Positions 22,865 through 33,905 of a DNA stretch of 64,000 nt are shown piece after piece. Source of the stretch: Cephalopachus bancanus (taxonomy: Eukaryota > Chordata > Mammalia > Primates > Tarsiidae); contig JAPVLO010000039.1 in NCBI GenBank assembly GCA_027257055.1, positions 3,564,501 through 3,628,500 on the forward strand. The letters run 5' to 3'. Below the pieces are notes generated by a model. The model worked only from the letters and a program-made list of their open reading frames with translations. It did no database searches and had not been told where the DNA came from. The translations under genes and the position numbers were made by a program. Each line of letters opens with the position of its first letter. The stretch's first letter is position 1.

Positions 22865-23171
22865 AAGAACTCCAGGCCAGGCTCGGTGGCTCAGCCTGTA
22901 ATCCTGCGCTTCGGGAGGCCGAGGTGAGTGGATTGCCTGAGCCCGCGGGTTCGAGACCCACCTGGGCAACTTGGCGAGACCTCATCTCCACAATAAATCA
23001 AAAATCAGCCGGGCGTGGTAGCACGCGCCTGTAGTTCCAGCTACTTGGAAGGCTGAGGCGGAAGGATCGCCGGAGGCCAGCAGGTCGAGGCTGCAGTGGC
23101 CGGGCGCAGCCACTGCACTCCAGTCTGTGCGGCAGAGTGAGACGCCAACTCAAAAAAAAAAAAGAGCTCCA
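22865..23171 (+). mobile_element. Lemur-type Alu, sense
   Basis: AAGAACTCCA (22865-22874) and AAGAGCTCCA (23162-23171) flank a full dimer (22875-23161). The left arm keeps GGGCAACTTGGCGAGACCTC, so it is the ungapped type. CpGs are well preserved in GCCGGGCGTGG and CGCCTGTAG, so it is fairly young. Confidence 0.93.
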
Positions 23172-23559
23172 AAGACAGATTACAAAAAGGTAGTTTTATA
23201 AAGGATGCAATGAGAACCTCTGCTGGCCCAAGATCTTTTTTTTTTTTTTGACTTGTTCCTTAGAAAATTGAGTGACCATGAGGCTCATATATATATAAAT
23301 GATGCCTCTTCCTCATATGCAAGTCTGTATTCCTTTGCATACTAAGATTTTTCCAGTTTTTTCCCCATGTCTTCCTATTCTATAGTATTTAATTGTGAGA
23401 TGGACCATAGAATTTCCTCCTAGCAATCAGCAGCATGGATTCAGTGCCTGTAGTTGCATAAAACCAACAACCAGATCACCCTTATTGTCACTAGGGTTTC
23501 ACTGTCCTTTTCGGTGTGATGTCTAGTCCCTGTTCTCATTGAAGCAACATAGCAAACTC
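23172..23559. other. Unassigned non-coding DNA
   Basis: No repeat or gene recognised; a T run lies at 23237-23249. Confidence 0.4.
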
Positions 23560-23790
23560 CAGCTTTCAAATTCCAGGTTAGCTCTGCCTCCCGCACAAAA
23601 GCTGTCCCCTCCCCCATGATCTCAAATGTATTAACCTAGTTGGTTTGCATGTATATCTTGACCTCTTCCTATGAGCATGTAAGCTTCTGGGAGGGGGTAT
23701 GCAGAACCTTTGCTAGTTTACCATCATACTTCCAGTTCCCATGATGGCACCTGAGACCAAGCAGGTGCTTCATAAAATATGTAAACAGCA
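23560..23790 (+). mobile_element. L2-like 3' fragment
   Basis: CTATGAGCATGTAAGCTTCT, GGGAGGGGGTATGCAGAACC and AAGCAGGTGCTTCATAAAAT follow the sense L2 3' terminal order. Confidence 0.5.
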
Positions 23791-24223
23791 GAACAACACA
23801 GGTCATTGGCCAAAGAGGCTCTGCTGAAGATGTGGTGTGTTCATTAAAACAGTCATTTCCTTAATTATTTAGGAATGTGAAAGAGTCTAAAGAAAGAGGA
23901 CCAGGAGAGAATAAAATGTATTAACCAGTATCCTGAGTGTCCACTGTGTTGCCCAGCTTGGCAGAGCGGTAGCAGGGGCAAAAACAACAAAAACTGAATT
24001 CCACACCTGCTCTGCACCTGGAACTGTGTTGCAAGTTTTCAGGGCATCAACAACATTGATTATTATTATTTTAATATAAAGGCAAAAATCCAACCACACT
24101 TTTTAAAATAAAAAAAAAATCTCAGGAGAAGAGAGAAGGATGGATGCTCATTCATTTATTCATCTTTCTGTTATTTTGTATTCATATGTTCATTTTTTTT
24201 TTACACTTTCACTCAATAGACTA
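23791..24223. other. Unassigned non-coding DNA
   Basis: Nothing confidently recognised. AT-rich near 24056-24120. Confidence 0.4.
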
Positions 24224-24605
24224 CAGTCATGCATGGCAGAATGGCAGGAACAGGTTCTGAGAAACGCATTGTTTGGTGATTTTGTTGTGCAAACATCACA
24301 GAATGTACTTACACAAATTTAGACAATCTAGCCTACTCCACGCCTACAGTAGTTGGTACAACCCATTGCTCCTAGGCTAGAAACATGCACTGGATGTGAC
24401 TGTACTGCATCCTGCAGGCAATTATAACGTAATGGTAAGTATCTGTGCATCAAAACATATCTAAGTATAGAAGAGATAGAATAAAAATACACTCTAAAGG
24501 ATTAAAAACAGTACACCTGTATAGGGCTGTTTGATTATAATCTCATGGGACCATAGCAATCTATGAGGTCCACTGTTGACTGAAACGTTACGTGGTTCAG
24601 GACTA
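24224..24605. mobile_element. Tigger-family (Tc1/mariner) DNA transposon remnant
   Basis: The element starts CAGTCATGCATGGCAGAATG just after TA and ends near TTCAGGACTA before TA, as expected for a TA target. Internal landmarks ACATCACAGAATGTACTTAC, TGCTCCTAGGCTAGAAACAT, CAGGCAATTATAACGTAATG and ATCATGGGACCATAGC-like text match a common internally deleted primate Tigger derivative. It has no transposase frame. The exact subfamily name is not certain. Confidence 0.8.
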
Positions 24606-25192
24606 TACTTAAGAAATGACTATAGTGCACTAAGAATTCAGCTAAAATATTCAGTATTTTATCCCATCAATCAATAAACTACTTCAGGAATGCCTACAAT
24701 GTGCCAAAAATTCAGTAATTTAGTAAAAAAATTCAATATTTTCTAAATGTTTCCTTTTCATGTAGACACAAATTGAAGCCAACACATAACTCTTGAATCC
24801 TTTAATGGCCAGAAAGTGGCCCAAGCATTTTTGGCCAAAATGAACTTGGCAACAAGTATGTAGCAACACTGCCTAACAACTTCTTCCAAGTTAATTTTTT
24901 CTTTCCTTTAATTAAATACTTTAATGCACTTAACACACTGAGTGCACACTCTGTTTGTCAAGCATTCCTAGCAACGTTTTGTGTGACTGTTGGCTCTTTA
25001 AACCGGTGTGGTCTTTTTCTGGGATCAGCAGTTGTCCTGAACTGGCCAATGTCTACTGGATGTCACTGGACTTTTCTAGCTGCAGTGCTTATCATAAAGA
25101 TGAATATATGACTTAATTCAGGTGATTTGAGTTAGGCTTGGGCTTCTGAGGTTTTCTCTGTTTGCAACAGGGTTGATTCATTGGTATGCATA
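24606..25192. other. Unassigned non-coding DNA
   Basis: No repeat or gene recognised over about 590 bases. Confidence 0.4.
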
Positions 25193-25662
25193 GTAAATAA
25201 ATTGTGTTCCCCAAAAGATATATCTATGTCCCAAACCCTGGTAACTGTGTATGTGACCTTATTTGGAAAAAGGGTCTTTGCCAACGTAATTCCGTTAAGG
25301 TTCCTGAAATGAGATCATTCTGGATTCAGGGTAGCCCTAACACTAACGACTAGTGTCTTTATAAGAAAATGGAGAGGGAGATTTGAAACGCAGGGATACA
25401 TGGAGAGGAGAGCCCAGTGACAACAGAGGTAGAGACTGAAGTGACGATGCTACAAGCCAGAGAAAGCCAAGGGTTGCTGGCAGCCCCCAGAAGCTAAGAG
25501 AATACAGTGAAGAGATTCTCCTTCACAGTCCCTAGAAGGAACCAATTCATTCAGCCTCCTTGATTTCCGATTTCTAGAATTGTGAGAGACCACATTTCTG
25601 TTGTTTGAAGCCACCAGTTAATAGTAATTTGTTAAGGTAGTCCTAGGGAACTAACACAGTGG
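25193..25662 (+). mobile_element. MaLR-type LTR (MLT1-like), near complete
   Basis: Plus-strand landmarks: ACCTTATTTGGAAAAAGGGT, CTTTGCCAACGTAATTCCGT, TTCTGGATTCAGGGTAGCC, GTGTCTTTATAAGAAAATG, CAGCCCCCAGAAGCTAAGAG, GAATTGTGAGAGACCACATT, TCTGTTGTTTGAAGCCACC and CTAGGGAACTAACACA. It is about 470 bases with the usual order and no large gap. Confidence 0.8.
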
Positions 25663-26727
25663 GGTTTTAACATAGAGTTTTCAGTGACCACATGAGAACC
25701 TGCTTGAGAAGAAAACCAACAAAGATGAAAGCAGTTGTGAGAAGCAGAGAAACAGAACTTCTCAAGGATACTGGTGAAGAAAGTCAGTCCTACCCTTAGA
25801 TATACGGGCTTCGTGAAAATGAATAAATCCTTGGTATTTTCCTCATTTTTGCTTAAGCTGAGTTTAGAGTTCTGTCCTTTCTTAAGCAGAAAGGCATAAG
25901 TTGAAAGAGAGGAAAAAAACTACAAGAGAATCGGTTGAGCTGTATCTGGTGTAGTTTCACAAGCTAGCCTGCAGGAAGAAAAGTACATCACCAAGCCGTC
26001 ACTCCTTTCATGTGATGCTTAGCACAGATAGCTATTTAAAGAGTCAAACTGGACTGCACATTTCCCCTTGTATCAAGACATGCCAGCTAGAGTTATAAGG
26101 CTACCAGTTCATTATCATAGAACCTGAAATTATTCGAGTTGTTTGGCAACAACTACGTTACTCCAACTGCCTCACTGTTTAAGGGGGACAGACACAAAGG
26201 ACATCAGGCGTTGTTTGTTCCTTCCTGCTGGCACATGTCATTGGTCTCCAGCTAAGTAGTGTGTGCGTTAAGTGTCTGGAAGTCATTTTAATTGGTGCAA
26301 CCCTGACCCTTTGGGGCTCTGTGTCCACGTGCTACCTGATTCCCTAGGAAATGATTAAGCTCCCCTCACACAGTCTTTTTAGCTCAGGACTCTGTGCTAT
26401 AAATAATCCCCTTGCACTCTCTGTGTTGTGTTTTCACCCTACAACTCTGTTTTTGCACATGGTCATGGTCTTCCTCATCTAATGCGAGGATGACAAGAAT
26501 AAACACAGCATTTAATGTGGTGAATTCTTCACCAAGAAAAGCAAGATGCAATGATGCTGGTCACAGACGGGCTGCAAGGACACAGTATTAGTGAATTCTT
26601 CTCAATGTTTACTTTGAACAAACAGCTTTACAATATGTTGGTGAGGGCTTTTAAAATTATTTTCCTTTCTAATACCCACACATCACATCACATGAGATGG
26701 GCAAAGACAATGAACCAAATGCATATC
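25663..26727. other. Unassigned DNA with promoter-like segment
   Basis: No repeat confidently recognised. At 26390-26510 the text contains TGCTATAAATAATCC, then ATAAACAC about 100 bases later, an arrangement seen in LTR promoters, but no LTR borders or target duplication were found. Confidence 0.3.
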
Positions 26728-26915
26728 AATTTGAACCCCATTCTGCCATGTTCCAGCCATGTGATGTTAGACAAGTCATTTAATCTTTTTGCATTCTGGT
26801 TCCCTCTTCCATGATGGGTATCATAAGAGTGTTTGTTCCAGAGGATTGTGTGAAGATTAAATAAAACAATCCACATTAAATGCCTAGTATTTGAACATCA
26901 GGTATTATGTTTGTA
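26728..26915 (+). mobile_element. MIR, well preserved
   Basis: TTTGAACCCCATTCTGCCAT, AGCCATGTGATGTTAGACAA, GTCATTTAATCTTTTTGCAT, CCATGATGGGTATCATAAGA, GAGGATTGTGTGAAGATTAA and AAATGCCTAGTATTTGAAC follow the full sense MIR. Confidence 0.85.
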
Positions 26916-26944
26916 TATTTTTATTATTACTAGAATGTAGGACT

Positions 26945-27115
26945 TCTGACACACTAATGTTCCTGGGTTTCAAAGTCTTCTTCTATAAATAAGGATTTAT
27001 ATGGTTATAAATCAATAACATATATGGTTATTGGGCATATTGAATGAGCCTACATATGTTAGGGTCTTGGAAGAGTGTTCTAAATAAATGTTCAGCAAAT
27101 GTCATCTATTATAAT
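26945..27115 (+). mobile_element. Second MIR copy in tandem with the first
   Basis: GGGTTTCAAAGTCTTCTTCT, ATAAATAAGGATTTATATGG, ATTGAATGAGCCTACATATG and AGAGTGTTCTAAATAAATGT repeat the 3' half of a sense MIR directly after the previous copy. Confidence 0.6.
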
Positions 27116-27178
27116 TAATAGCTTTGTCGCTCATTTTATTTTTCTAGGGTATACACATAACCACATTCAATAATTGTT

Positions 27179-27485
27179 GGCCAGATATGTTGGCTCATGC
27201 CTATAATCCCAATACTTTGGGAGATAGAGGCAAGAGGATTGCTTGAGCCCAGAATTTCAAGATCAGCCTAGGCAACATAGCAAGACCCTATCTCTAGAAA
27301 ATGGTTTTAAAAATTAGCTGGGCATGGTGGTACATGCCTGTAGTCTCAGTAACTGGGAAGGTTAAGGCAAGACAATCAGTTGAGCCCAGGGGTTTGAGGC
27401 TGCAGTGAGCTATGATTGAGCCACTGCACTCCAGCCTGAGTGACAGAGTAAGATTTTGTCTCTAAAATAATAATAATAATAATAG
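27179..27485 (+). mobile_element. Old AluJ-type element, sense
   Basis: GGCCAGATATGTTGGCTCAT starts a full dimer with an A-rich linker near 27300-27312, CATGGTGGTACATGCCTGTA, CACTGCACTCCAGCCTGAGT and an (AAT)n tail to 27484. Heavily mutated, with almost no CpG left. Confidence 0.9.
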
Positions 27486-27789
27486 TTAAGCATCAATGAT
27501 AGGCAAACCACTAGGTAGACTGCAGAGAGATGAGATAGAGAGCCAGACCCAACATCTCAACTTACCTCCTTCCTCAGGTCTTTGTGAACTTGTATATATA
27601 ACACTGGCATAAAGATATTCAGGATATGATGGAAGAAAAGGAGCGAGTGTGAATTCTGCCTAGGTCAATGAAAAAATGGCACAAAGACTGGTGCATTTGA
27701 AGAAAGTTTTATATGACAATGAGGACATATTTGCCAGGTGGATAGGAAAAGACAAGGTCAGCCTTCTGGACACATGTGCAAGACACCAG
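27486..27789. other. Unassigned non-coding DNA
   Basis: Nothing recognised. Confidence 0.4.
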
Positions 27790-28145
27790 CAAGCAGCAAA
27801 ACTACCTTGATGCCTGAAAAACTTTGTTATTTGCTGTTACAACTGCTTCCAGGCACTCCTCAGGCCTCCATGGTGTTTTCCATCCTTATAGAATCCCAGG
27901 TCACTTCCTCAAGAAGACATTCCTGACTCTTCCTAAATAAAACAGGATCATTGTACTCCAACCCTCACTACCCACACTCTTGCCATATTTTCTCCAGCAA
28001 ATTATATAAAATACTCAGGCTGTGTTTTTGACTATTGTCTGCCTTCCCTCCACAAGACTGTGGGCTCTTTAAGAGTCAAAATCCTGTCTTTGATGTACAC
28101 TGTCTTATCCTTGGCACCTGTAACACATGCAGTGCATTTCCTAGC
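27790..28145 (+). mobile_element. L2 3' region
   Basis: CACTTCCTCAAGAAGACATT then CCTGACTCTTCC, CTGCCTTCCCTCCACAAGAC, TGTGGGCTCTTTAAGAGTCA, AAATCCTGTCTTTGATGTAC and TTATCCTTGGCACCTGTAAC are the ordered sense L2 3' landmarks. Confidence 0.75.
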
Positions 28146-28483
28146 TGGAAGCACATGCCTTCAGATATGTAAATACCTCTGCTACACAGGTGAAGGCACC
28201 TGCCTATCTCTTTCTGAGGCTTTGCAGACCTCCAAGAAGGAAGACCTGGTTCTCTTTCTTTGTGTTCTAGACAATAATGGTTTGTGTAATTAATTTTTAA
28301 CGTGTATTTTTCCAAATGGAAGTTTGCACTGAACCCTATAGAGATAAGACTCAGATGGAGCTGCATTTGTAGAAGACCAGAGAGGACCGATCATTCCATC
28401 AGTTATATCTCCCACAGCCCTTATGATAAGCCAAAGCACCTTTAGAGTCTTAAGTACCCTGCTTAAAGACCCATGCTGTAGAT
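28146..28483. other. Unassigned non-coding DNA
   Basis: No repeat recognised. Open frames 28060-28293 (plus) and 28076-28366 (minus) overlap each other and the L2 and are not supported as genes. Confidence 0.4.
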
Positions 28484-28702
28484 CAGTATTCAACGAACTT
28501 TTTCGATAAAGGAGCAGATCATATGCATCTTCAAAATCAGGGCATACAGTCTCTGTTGCAAAACTCAACTCTGCGGTCCTGGCAGGAAAACAACCATAGA
28601 CAATATGTGAACAAATGAGCATGACTGTGTGCCAATAAAACTTAATTTATATGAACAGACACAGGACAGAGGTGGCTTGTGCATACAGTTTGCCATTCCC
28701 TG
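28484..28702. mobile_element. Non-autonomous hAT DNA transposon
   Basis: CAGTATTCAACGAACTTTTT at the left and AGTTTGCCATTCCCTG at the right are imperfect inverted ends. Between them GGGCATACAGTCTCTGTTGC, AAAACTCAACTCTGC and CCAATAAAACTTAATTTATA follow a familiar hAT (MER1-group) element. At 219 bases it has no coding content. The subfamily was not named with confidence. Confidence 0.75.
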
Positions 28703-28999
28703 GTGTTAGATTATGCCAGCGTTAATCAGACTAATGGCCACAGCTCACTCTTGTCAGAAAGTCCCTGTCTCTTGCAATAAGTTGAGAACGATTATTGTGG
28801 GTATGCTTGTCACCAATCTTGCTGCAATAACAGGAAGTCCCAGTGTTCTGGTAGTGTGGCTAGAAGCTCTGGTTATTACATGAAAGGTAATTTGAGTTGC
28901 CTTTACTTGAATCCGATGTTAGAAAGAAAAAATTCAAATGTTAAGTCACACAGATTTTTTTAAAGGTGCTCAGTTGTGGCAGAGTCTGTTTAGTGTTCC
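28703..28999. other. Unassigned non-coding DNA
   Basis: Nothing recognised. Confidence 0.4.
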
Positions 29000-29420
29000 C
29001 CCAAATCCTATTTTCCTTTTTTTCCTGAGCTCATGTCAGACTACATTTCCCACCATCCCTTGCATAAAGACTTGTCCATGTAATTAGTTCTCAGCAATGG
29101 AATGTGAGTTGTAAAAGATATATCGATATCAAGCTGAAGTTTGTAAAATTTCTTTGCACCTACTGAATGCAGGTGATGATGATGCTGATATCGATGATGT
29201 CAAGGAAACTTTAGGAGAAAATTGATTCAAAAGATGGGTAGAGCTTGGGTCCCTGAGTCACTGCAGGGAAGAAAATCACTTGCTGACTAAGAATGCCCAA
29301 CGTGGACTATTAGATGATAGCAAAAAGATACTTTTATTGTATTTGAGTCATTATCATTTGGGGGGAGGTTTCTATATTATAGCATGGAATAGAGCATGAA
29401 ACTAACAAACTAATTTAAAA
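29000..29420 (+). mobile_element. Ancient LTR-like interspersed repeat
   Basis: ACTACATTTCCCACCATCCC, TTGCATAAAGACTTGTCCAT, CAATGGAATGTGAGTTGTAA, TTGGGTCCCTGAGTCACTGC and TTGAGTCATTATCATTTGGG keep the order of a common old mammalian repeat whose 3' end resembles MaLR/ERVL LTRs. The family name could not be given from memory. A related 5' piece lies at 63885-64000. Confidence 0.5.
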
Positions 29421-30435
29421 CACATTAGTAAACTTTGTAACAGAAAAGGGAATATGGGCACAGACATGCTTTTGTTGTTGACTAACCAGGTGCCAGAAAG
29501 CAGAAAATGTAAGTACATCCAAAATGATGAAAATGACTATTCCCACAAAATGCTTTGTTACTTTGAGACTGGGGTTCTAACCTGATCTGCTGCAGAGTCT
29601 TCCCTATCGACGGCAGTCTGACTTTCCTAAAAGTGAAACTGGGCAGTGTCCTTGTGTCTATATATGGATTCGGAATCAGAGCTTAGGGAGTCAAGCTACA
29701 ATGTCAAGGGACTGGGACAATTGTTCACAAATAGTTCCTGCGACTCAGGGAGGTTATTATGGGTGGGGAGTCGCACATCACATGAGGATTAGCGGGTAAG
29801 GAAATGCAGTTCCACATGCCAAGCAGACAGTGCCTCTGAGAAGGAAAATGTGGCTGAGTCTCAATCCATCTGCTGTTAATGGCAGTGCTGATTTCTCACA
29901 TGCATGCCAATAGACGGAAGTTATATATAGCAACTTTCGAAGAAGGGAAATACGAGTGTTTGCATTGATATTCTCCTAGATGAAGAAAGGTTAATGTACA
30001 GCATATGGATATTTCATGGGAAAGAGTACTTTATTTTGAGCAAATGGGGATTTTTCCTGTGGCCATGTTTATTGGGAATGAGGACCTCAAATATGGATAT
30101 ATTTTGAAATAAGTAGCGTCAGTCAATGAGTTCTTGTCTAAATCCACTGGGAAGCGTTCTGTGTAAAGAAGTTGTTATTCCTTAACAGAGTAGAAAATGA
30201 CATTTGTAAAGGGAAAAATAGCCGCTATCAAAATAGCTGTATTCGTATAGTAGGCTTGCATTAAGCAAAGATACAACTGCCTTCGGGGTATCATCCAAAT
30301 GGCTATCTGCAGCAGGGACTCATACATCTTGTGTATCACAGTGGTTATTTATTTTAATATCTATGCCTAATACCCATCACAAAATAATTGGATTGATAAT
30401 TAGGATCCAGGTATCTATATTTTTAAAGTGTCTGT
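29421..30435. other. Unassigned non-coding DNA
   Basis: About 1 kb without a recognised repeat, gene or long open frame. Confidence 0.4.
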
Positions 30436-30874
30436 TAATAGTAAAAAGATATGTTGAAGTTCTAACTTCCAGAACCACCAAAAGTGAACTTTTGGAAAAC
30501 AGAGTCCGTGCAGATATAATTAGTTAAAATATGGTCATCCTGGAGGAGGGTGGGTCCCTAATTAAATATACCTGATACCCTTATGACAAAATGACCATGT
30601 GAAGACAGAGACACATGGAAAATGCCACTTGAAGATAAAGTCAGAGGTTGGAATGATAACATCCATAAGCCGAGGAAACCAAGGATTGTGGGAAAACCCT
30701 CAGGAGCCAGGAAAGAGGCATAGAACAGACATGCCCTCAGATTCTCCAGAAGGAACCAATCTTGCTAACACCTTGGTTTCAGACTTCTGACATCCAGAAC
30801 TACATTTCCATTGTTCTAAGTCATCTAGTTTGTGGTATTTGATCTCACATCCCTAGGAACTCACACAATGTGAC
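30436..30874 (+). mobile_element. MaLR-type LTR (MLT1-like), diverged
   Basis: GGTCATCCTGGAGGAGGGTG, TGACCATGTGAAGACAGAGA, AACCAAGGATTGTGGGAAAA, CCTCAGGAGCCAGGAAAGAG, GCTAACACCTTGGTTTCAGA and CTAGTTTGTGGTATTTGATC are plus-strand MLT1-like landmarks in order. The frame at 30599-30790 is a chance reading. Confidence 0.7.
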
Positions 30875-32359
30875 ACAGTGATTGGTTTCTCCAGTCCTGA
30901 TTAAGACTGATTGAACTCAAACAACCAGGTCTGCTTTTATTCTTTTCAATAACCTTCTACTTCTTAAGTAAATACCAATATTCTTTATGAAAAATTCTCA
31001 ATGATGTGAATTCTTGGCATTCAGCATGATATATAAAGAGGGGTGGAAGGCAAGAAATGCATCTAGTACAATACTTAGGGAGAAGGTATTCTTTACATTT
31101 TCAGTTTATTACTGCCCATTTCAAACATCCTTACCTATGGCCCATGGTCTGAAACGTTTCAGAAATGATAATTATTATTTTGAAGAAACACCTGAATGAT
31201 ACTGTCTGTTACATGGGACATTCAGTGTTTTTTGGTGAGTTCCAAGATATTGCCTGTTCATTATAAAAGCCTCAAACAACAAAGAGACATAATATAGAAA
31301 GGAAAGTTTCTCTTAAACTCACTTTCAAAAGAAAAACTCTGGACTCATAATTGGTGTACAATCTTCCGTATTGTTTGTGGTGTCTGAATTCACTTCCTTT
31401 TATAAAAGTTAAAGCATTCTAGCTACGTTATTCTACAACTTACTCGTTCTACTTAATAAAACATGGATAACTTTACACTGTGGAATTAGATCTCTACCTC
31501 ATTATGCTTAATAATCATCTAGTAGTATTTCGTAACATTTTGTAAACAGATTCTATTTTACTATGCCCTTTCATAGAAGTGATACTACTGTTCACTTGTG
31601 ATAGTTTTATGTTTTTAGCATGGACGACATTAGGGGAGTCTATGGTTTTAACATAGTAAGCACCTAACTTTGTGCAGAAACTATTCACCCTTTTGTTTCA
31701 TGCATTTATCATAAGGACTTTTTACATGTCATGAACCAGCCCCCACCCTGGGCATTCAAATGAAATTGCTCTCCATCCTTCCCAAGTTGATCCTTATTGC
31801 AAATTATCTTCCAAACTGAAAATCCTTTAGCAAAGATGACAGCCAAGCATCTGACAAGGAGGAGGAGAGCACGGTGGGGGAGTTTCTTGGAAGCTGATGC
31901 TAACGGCTGCCTAGTGAGGGGCCCACGCAGCAAGCATAATGCCTATAGATCAAGGCACACGCACCGTGAGTGGAAAGTATTAATCAGGCCTGACAGTTCC
32001 TGTACCACGGCATTTATCATGTGAATTCCAAAACACACACATGCATGCTGAGACAGACACCTGCCTCCCCTCACTTGGCTCATTGACCGCATGGGAGCTT
32101 TGTTTGTCAAATTGAGTTTGGTAATCTCCACTCTCAGTATTAAGGAAACAGTCCGCTGGAACAAACAAATATTTTTAATGTCCAGGAAATGAATAGCCCT
32201 AGCCTCATGGAGAGCTCCCCATCGAATTTCAACTGTCTTGTAAAAGGAGTTTCTGCTGTAAGACAAGGCACACTTGATGCCTACATAAGCCAGTGTATAT
32301 AATGAAAGGTTTGTATATAGATATTGAAAGCAAAGGCAGTGCTTGTCCTGTTAAAAACA
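30875..32359. other. Repeat-poor block, candidate conserved regulatory DNA
   Basis: No repeat recognised in 1.5 kb. Within 31790-32260 base composition is more balanced than its surroundings and a FOX-like ACAAACAAATATT (from 32161) and TTAATCAGGCC (about 31980) occur. Several overlapping minus-strand frames cover it (31943-32266 is 107 codons) without recognisable domains. Possible enhancer; not demonstrated. Confidence 0.25.
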
Positions 32360-32430
32360 TACACCTGGAGAGGAGTACGTTGTCTGGCTTATAATTGTTA
32401 CTTAGTAAATATTTGTTAAATGAGCAAACA
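32360..32430 (+). mobile_element. L2/MIR terminal fragment
   Basis: TTGTCTGGCTTATAATTGTT, ACTTAGTAAATATTTGTTAA and ATGAGCAAA match the shared CORE/L2 3' end (ctggcacatagtaggtgctcaataaatatttgttgaatga). Confidence 0.5.
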
Positions 32431-32594
32431 CATTATTTATGTTTTGACAGATATAATAAAGAAAGGCTTAGAGGCTAAATAAATAAATGACATTTAAAAA
32501 CATGGGCCTATCCTAGGGAAATTGTATTATTCTAGGACCAGGACAGGAGAAATACCATGAACACGAAGAAGAGTGTAGTGCAGAAAGTAAGGAC

Positions 32595-33030
32595 AGTTCC
32601 AAACAGAAATGGATGATGGTATACACATACAATGGGATATTGTTCAGTCTTAAAAAGAAAGGAAATTCTGCAATATGCTACAACATAGATATACCTTGAG
32701 GACATCATGCTAAGTGAAGTAAGCCAGTCACCAACTGACATGTTGTTTGATTCCACTTATATGGGATACTGAAAGTAATCAAAACCACACAGACAGACAA
32801 TAAAATTGTGATGGCCAGAGGATGGGGGTTAGAATGAGGGGGAAATGAGCTATTGTTTGATGGGTATAGAGTTGTGGTTTTTACAAGACAAAAAGAGTTC
32901 TGTAAATGGGTGGTGGGGATATATACACAGCATTGTAAATGTATATGATAACACTGCGCTGTACACGCAAATATGGTTAAGACGGTCAATTTCATGTTAT
33001 GTGTCATTTACCATCATTTTTTTAAATTGG
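32595..33030 (+). mobile_element. L1M 3' end
   Basis: ACAATGGGATATTGTTCAGT, CTTAAAAAGAAAGGAAATTC, ACCTTGAGGACATCATGCTA, AGTGAAGTAAGCCAGTCACC and ATGGTTAAGACGGTCAATTT then CATGTTATGTG are the ordered end of ORF2 and the 3' UTR of an old L1. The frame at 32705-33007 (minus) is a shadow. Confidence 0.8.
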
Positions 33031-33229
33031 AAGAAAAACACACAGAGGGATGGGGCAAATCAAAGGGACAAACATGAAAGAGCTTCCAGTGACCAAAGCT
33101 GGAACCATTTGGACAACAAATACTTTGAAATTATAGCCCAAAATATAAAATAAATAGACATGCATTCAGATAAATAATTGAATCAAAAGACTGGGGAGAA
33201 GGGAGAAAAACCCCTTATGAAAATGTCCA

Positions 33230-33905
33230 AATAGTATCTGTCCCCCTCTATGAAATGGAACTGAATTCCTTTCACCTTTAGTGTGGGCTGCACTTAGTTT
33301 AGTGACCCACAGTCAAACAATTAGTATAGAAGAATAGGGGAACAGTAACTTTACAGTAAAGAAATCTGGCACATACCACCCCTAACCAATTTGACTAACC
33401 TCACCAGTGAATGTCATGTGGCAATCATACATCTGTGAACACAGTATATTGAGGAGGACTTCACCTCTGTGGTCTTTTACCCCAAAAACTCTAACCCAAG
33501 TCTAATTATGAGAAACTTAATCAGACAAACCCAAGTTTAGGGACATTTTAAAAATACCTGGCCAGTACTTAAAACTTTCAATGTCATGAAAAGCAAGGAA
33601 AGACCGAGAAACTGTCACAGTCAAGAGATAACTCAGGAAACCTGTTGACTAAATGAAATGTGGTACCATAACCTGGATGCTAGTATTGAAACAATCAGGA
33701 TGCTGGTAGAAAGCGGGTAAATCCAAATAAAGTCTAGAGTTTAGTTCACAGTATCATCCCAATGTTGGTGATTTAGCTTTGACAAATGTGCTATGATGAT
33801 GCAAAATGTTCACATTAAGGGGAAACTGGTGAGTGTACACAGTAACTCTCTATAAATCTAAACTTACCCAAAGCCTAACAGTACTCCAAAATAATTAAAC
33901 AGAAA
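33230..33905 (+). mobile_element. Old L1M 3' UTR copy
   Basis: TCAGACAAACCCAAGTTTAG then GGACATTTTAAAA, TGTCATGAAAAGCAAGGAAA, GACCGAGAAACTGT, CTGTTGACTAAATGAAATGT, AAATAAAGTCTAGAGTTTAG, CCAATGTTGGTGATTTAGC and AAGGGGAAACTGGTGAGTGT follow a well-known old L1 3' UTR in sense orientation. A second copy of this family is at 53480-53990. Confidence 0.65.

Noticed and set aside
26100..26520. Promoter-like TATAAAT plus ATAAA arrangement suggesting an LTR
   Set aside because: No TG/CA borders or flanking duplication could be found.
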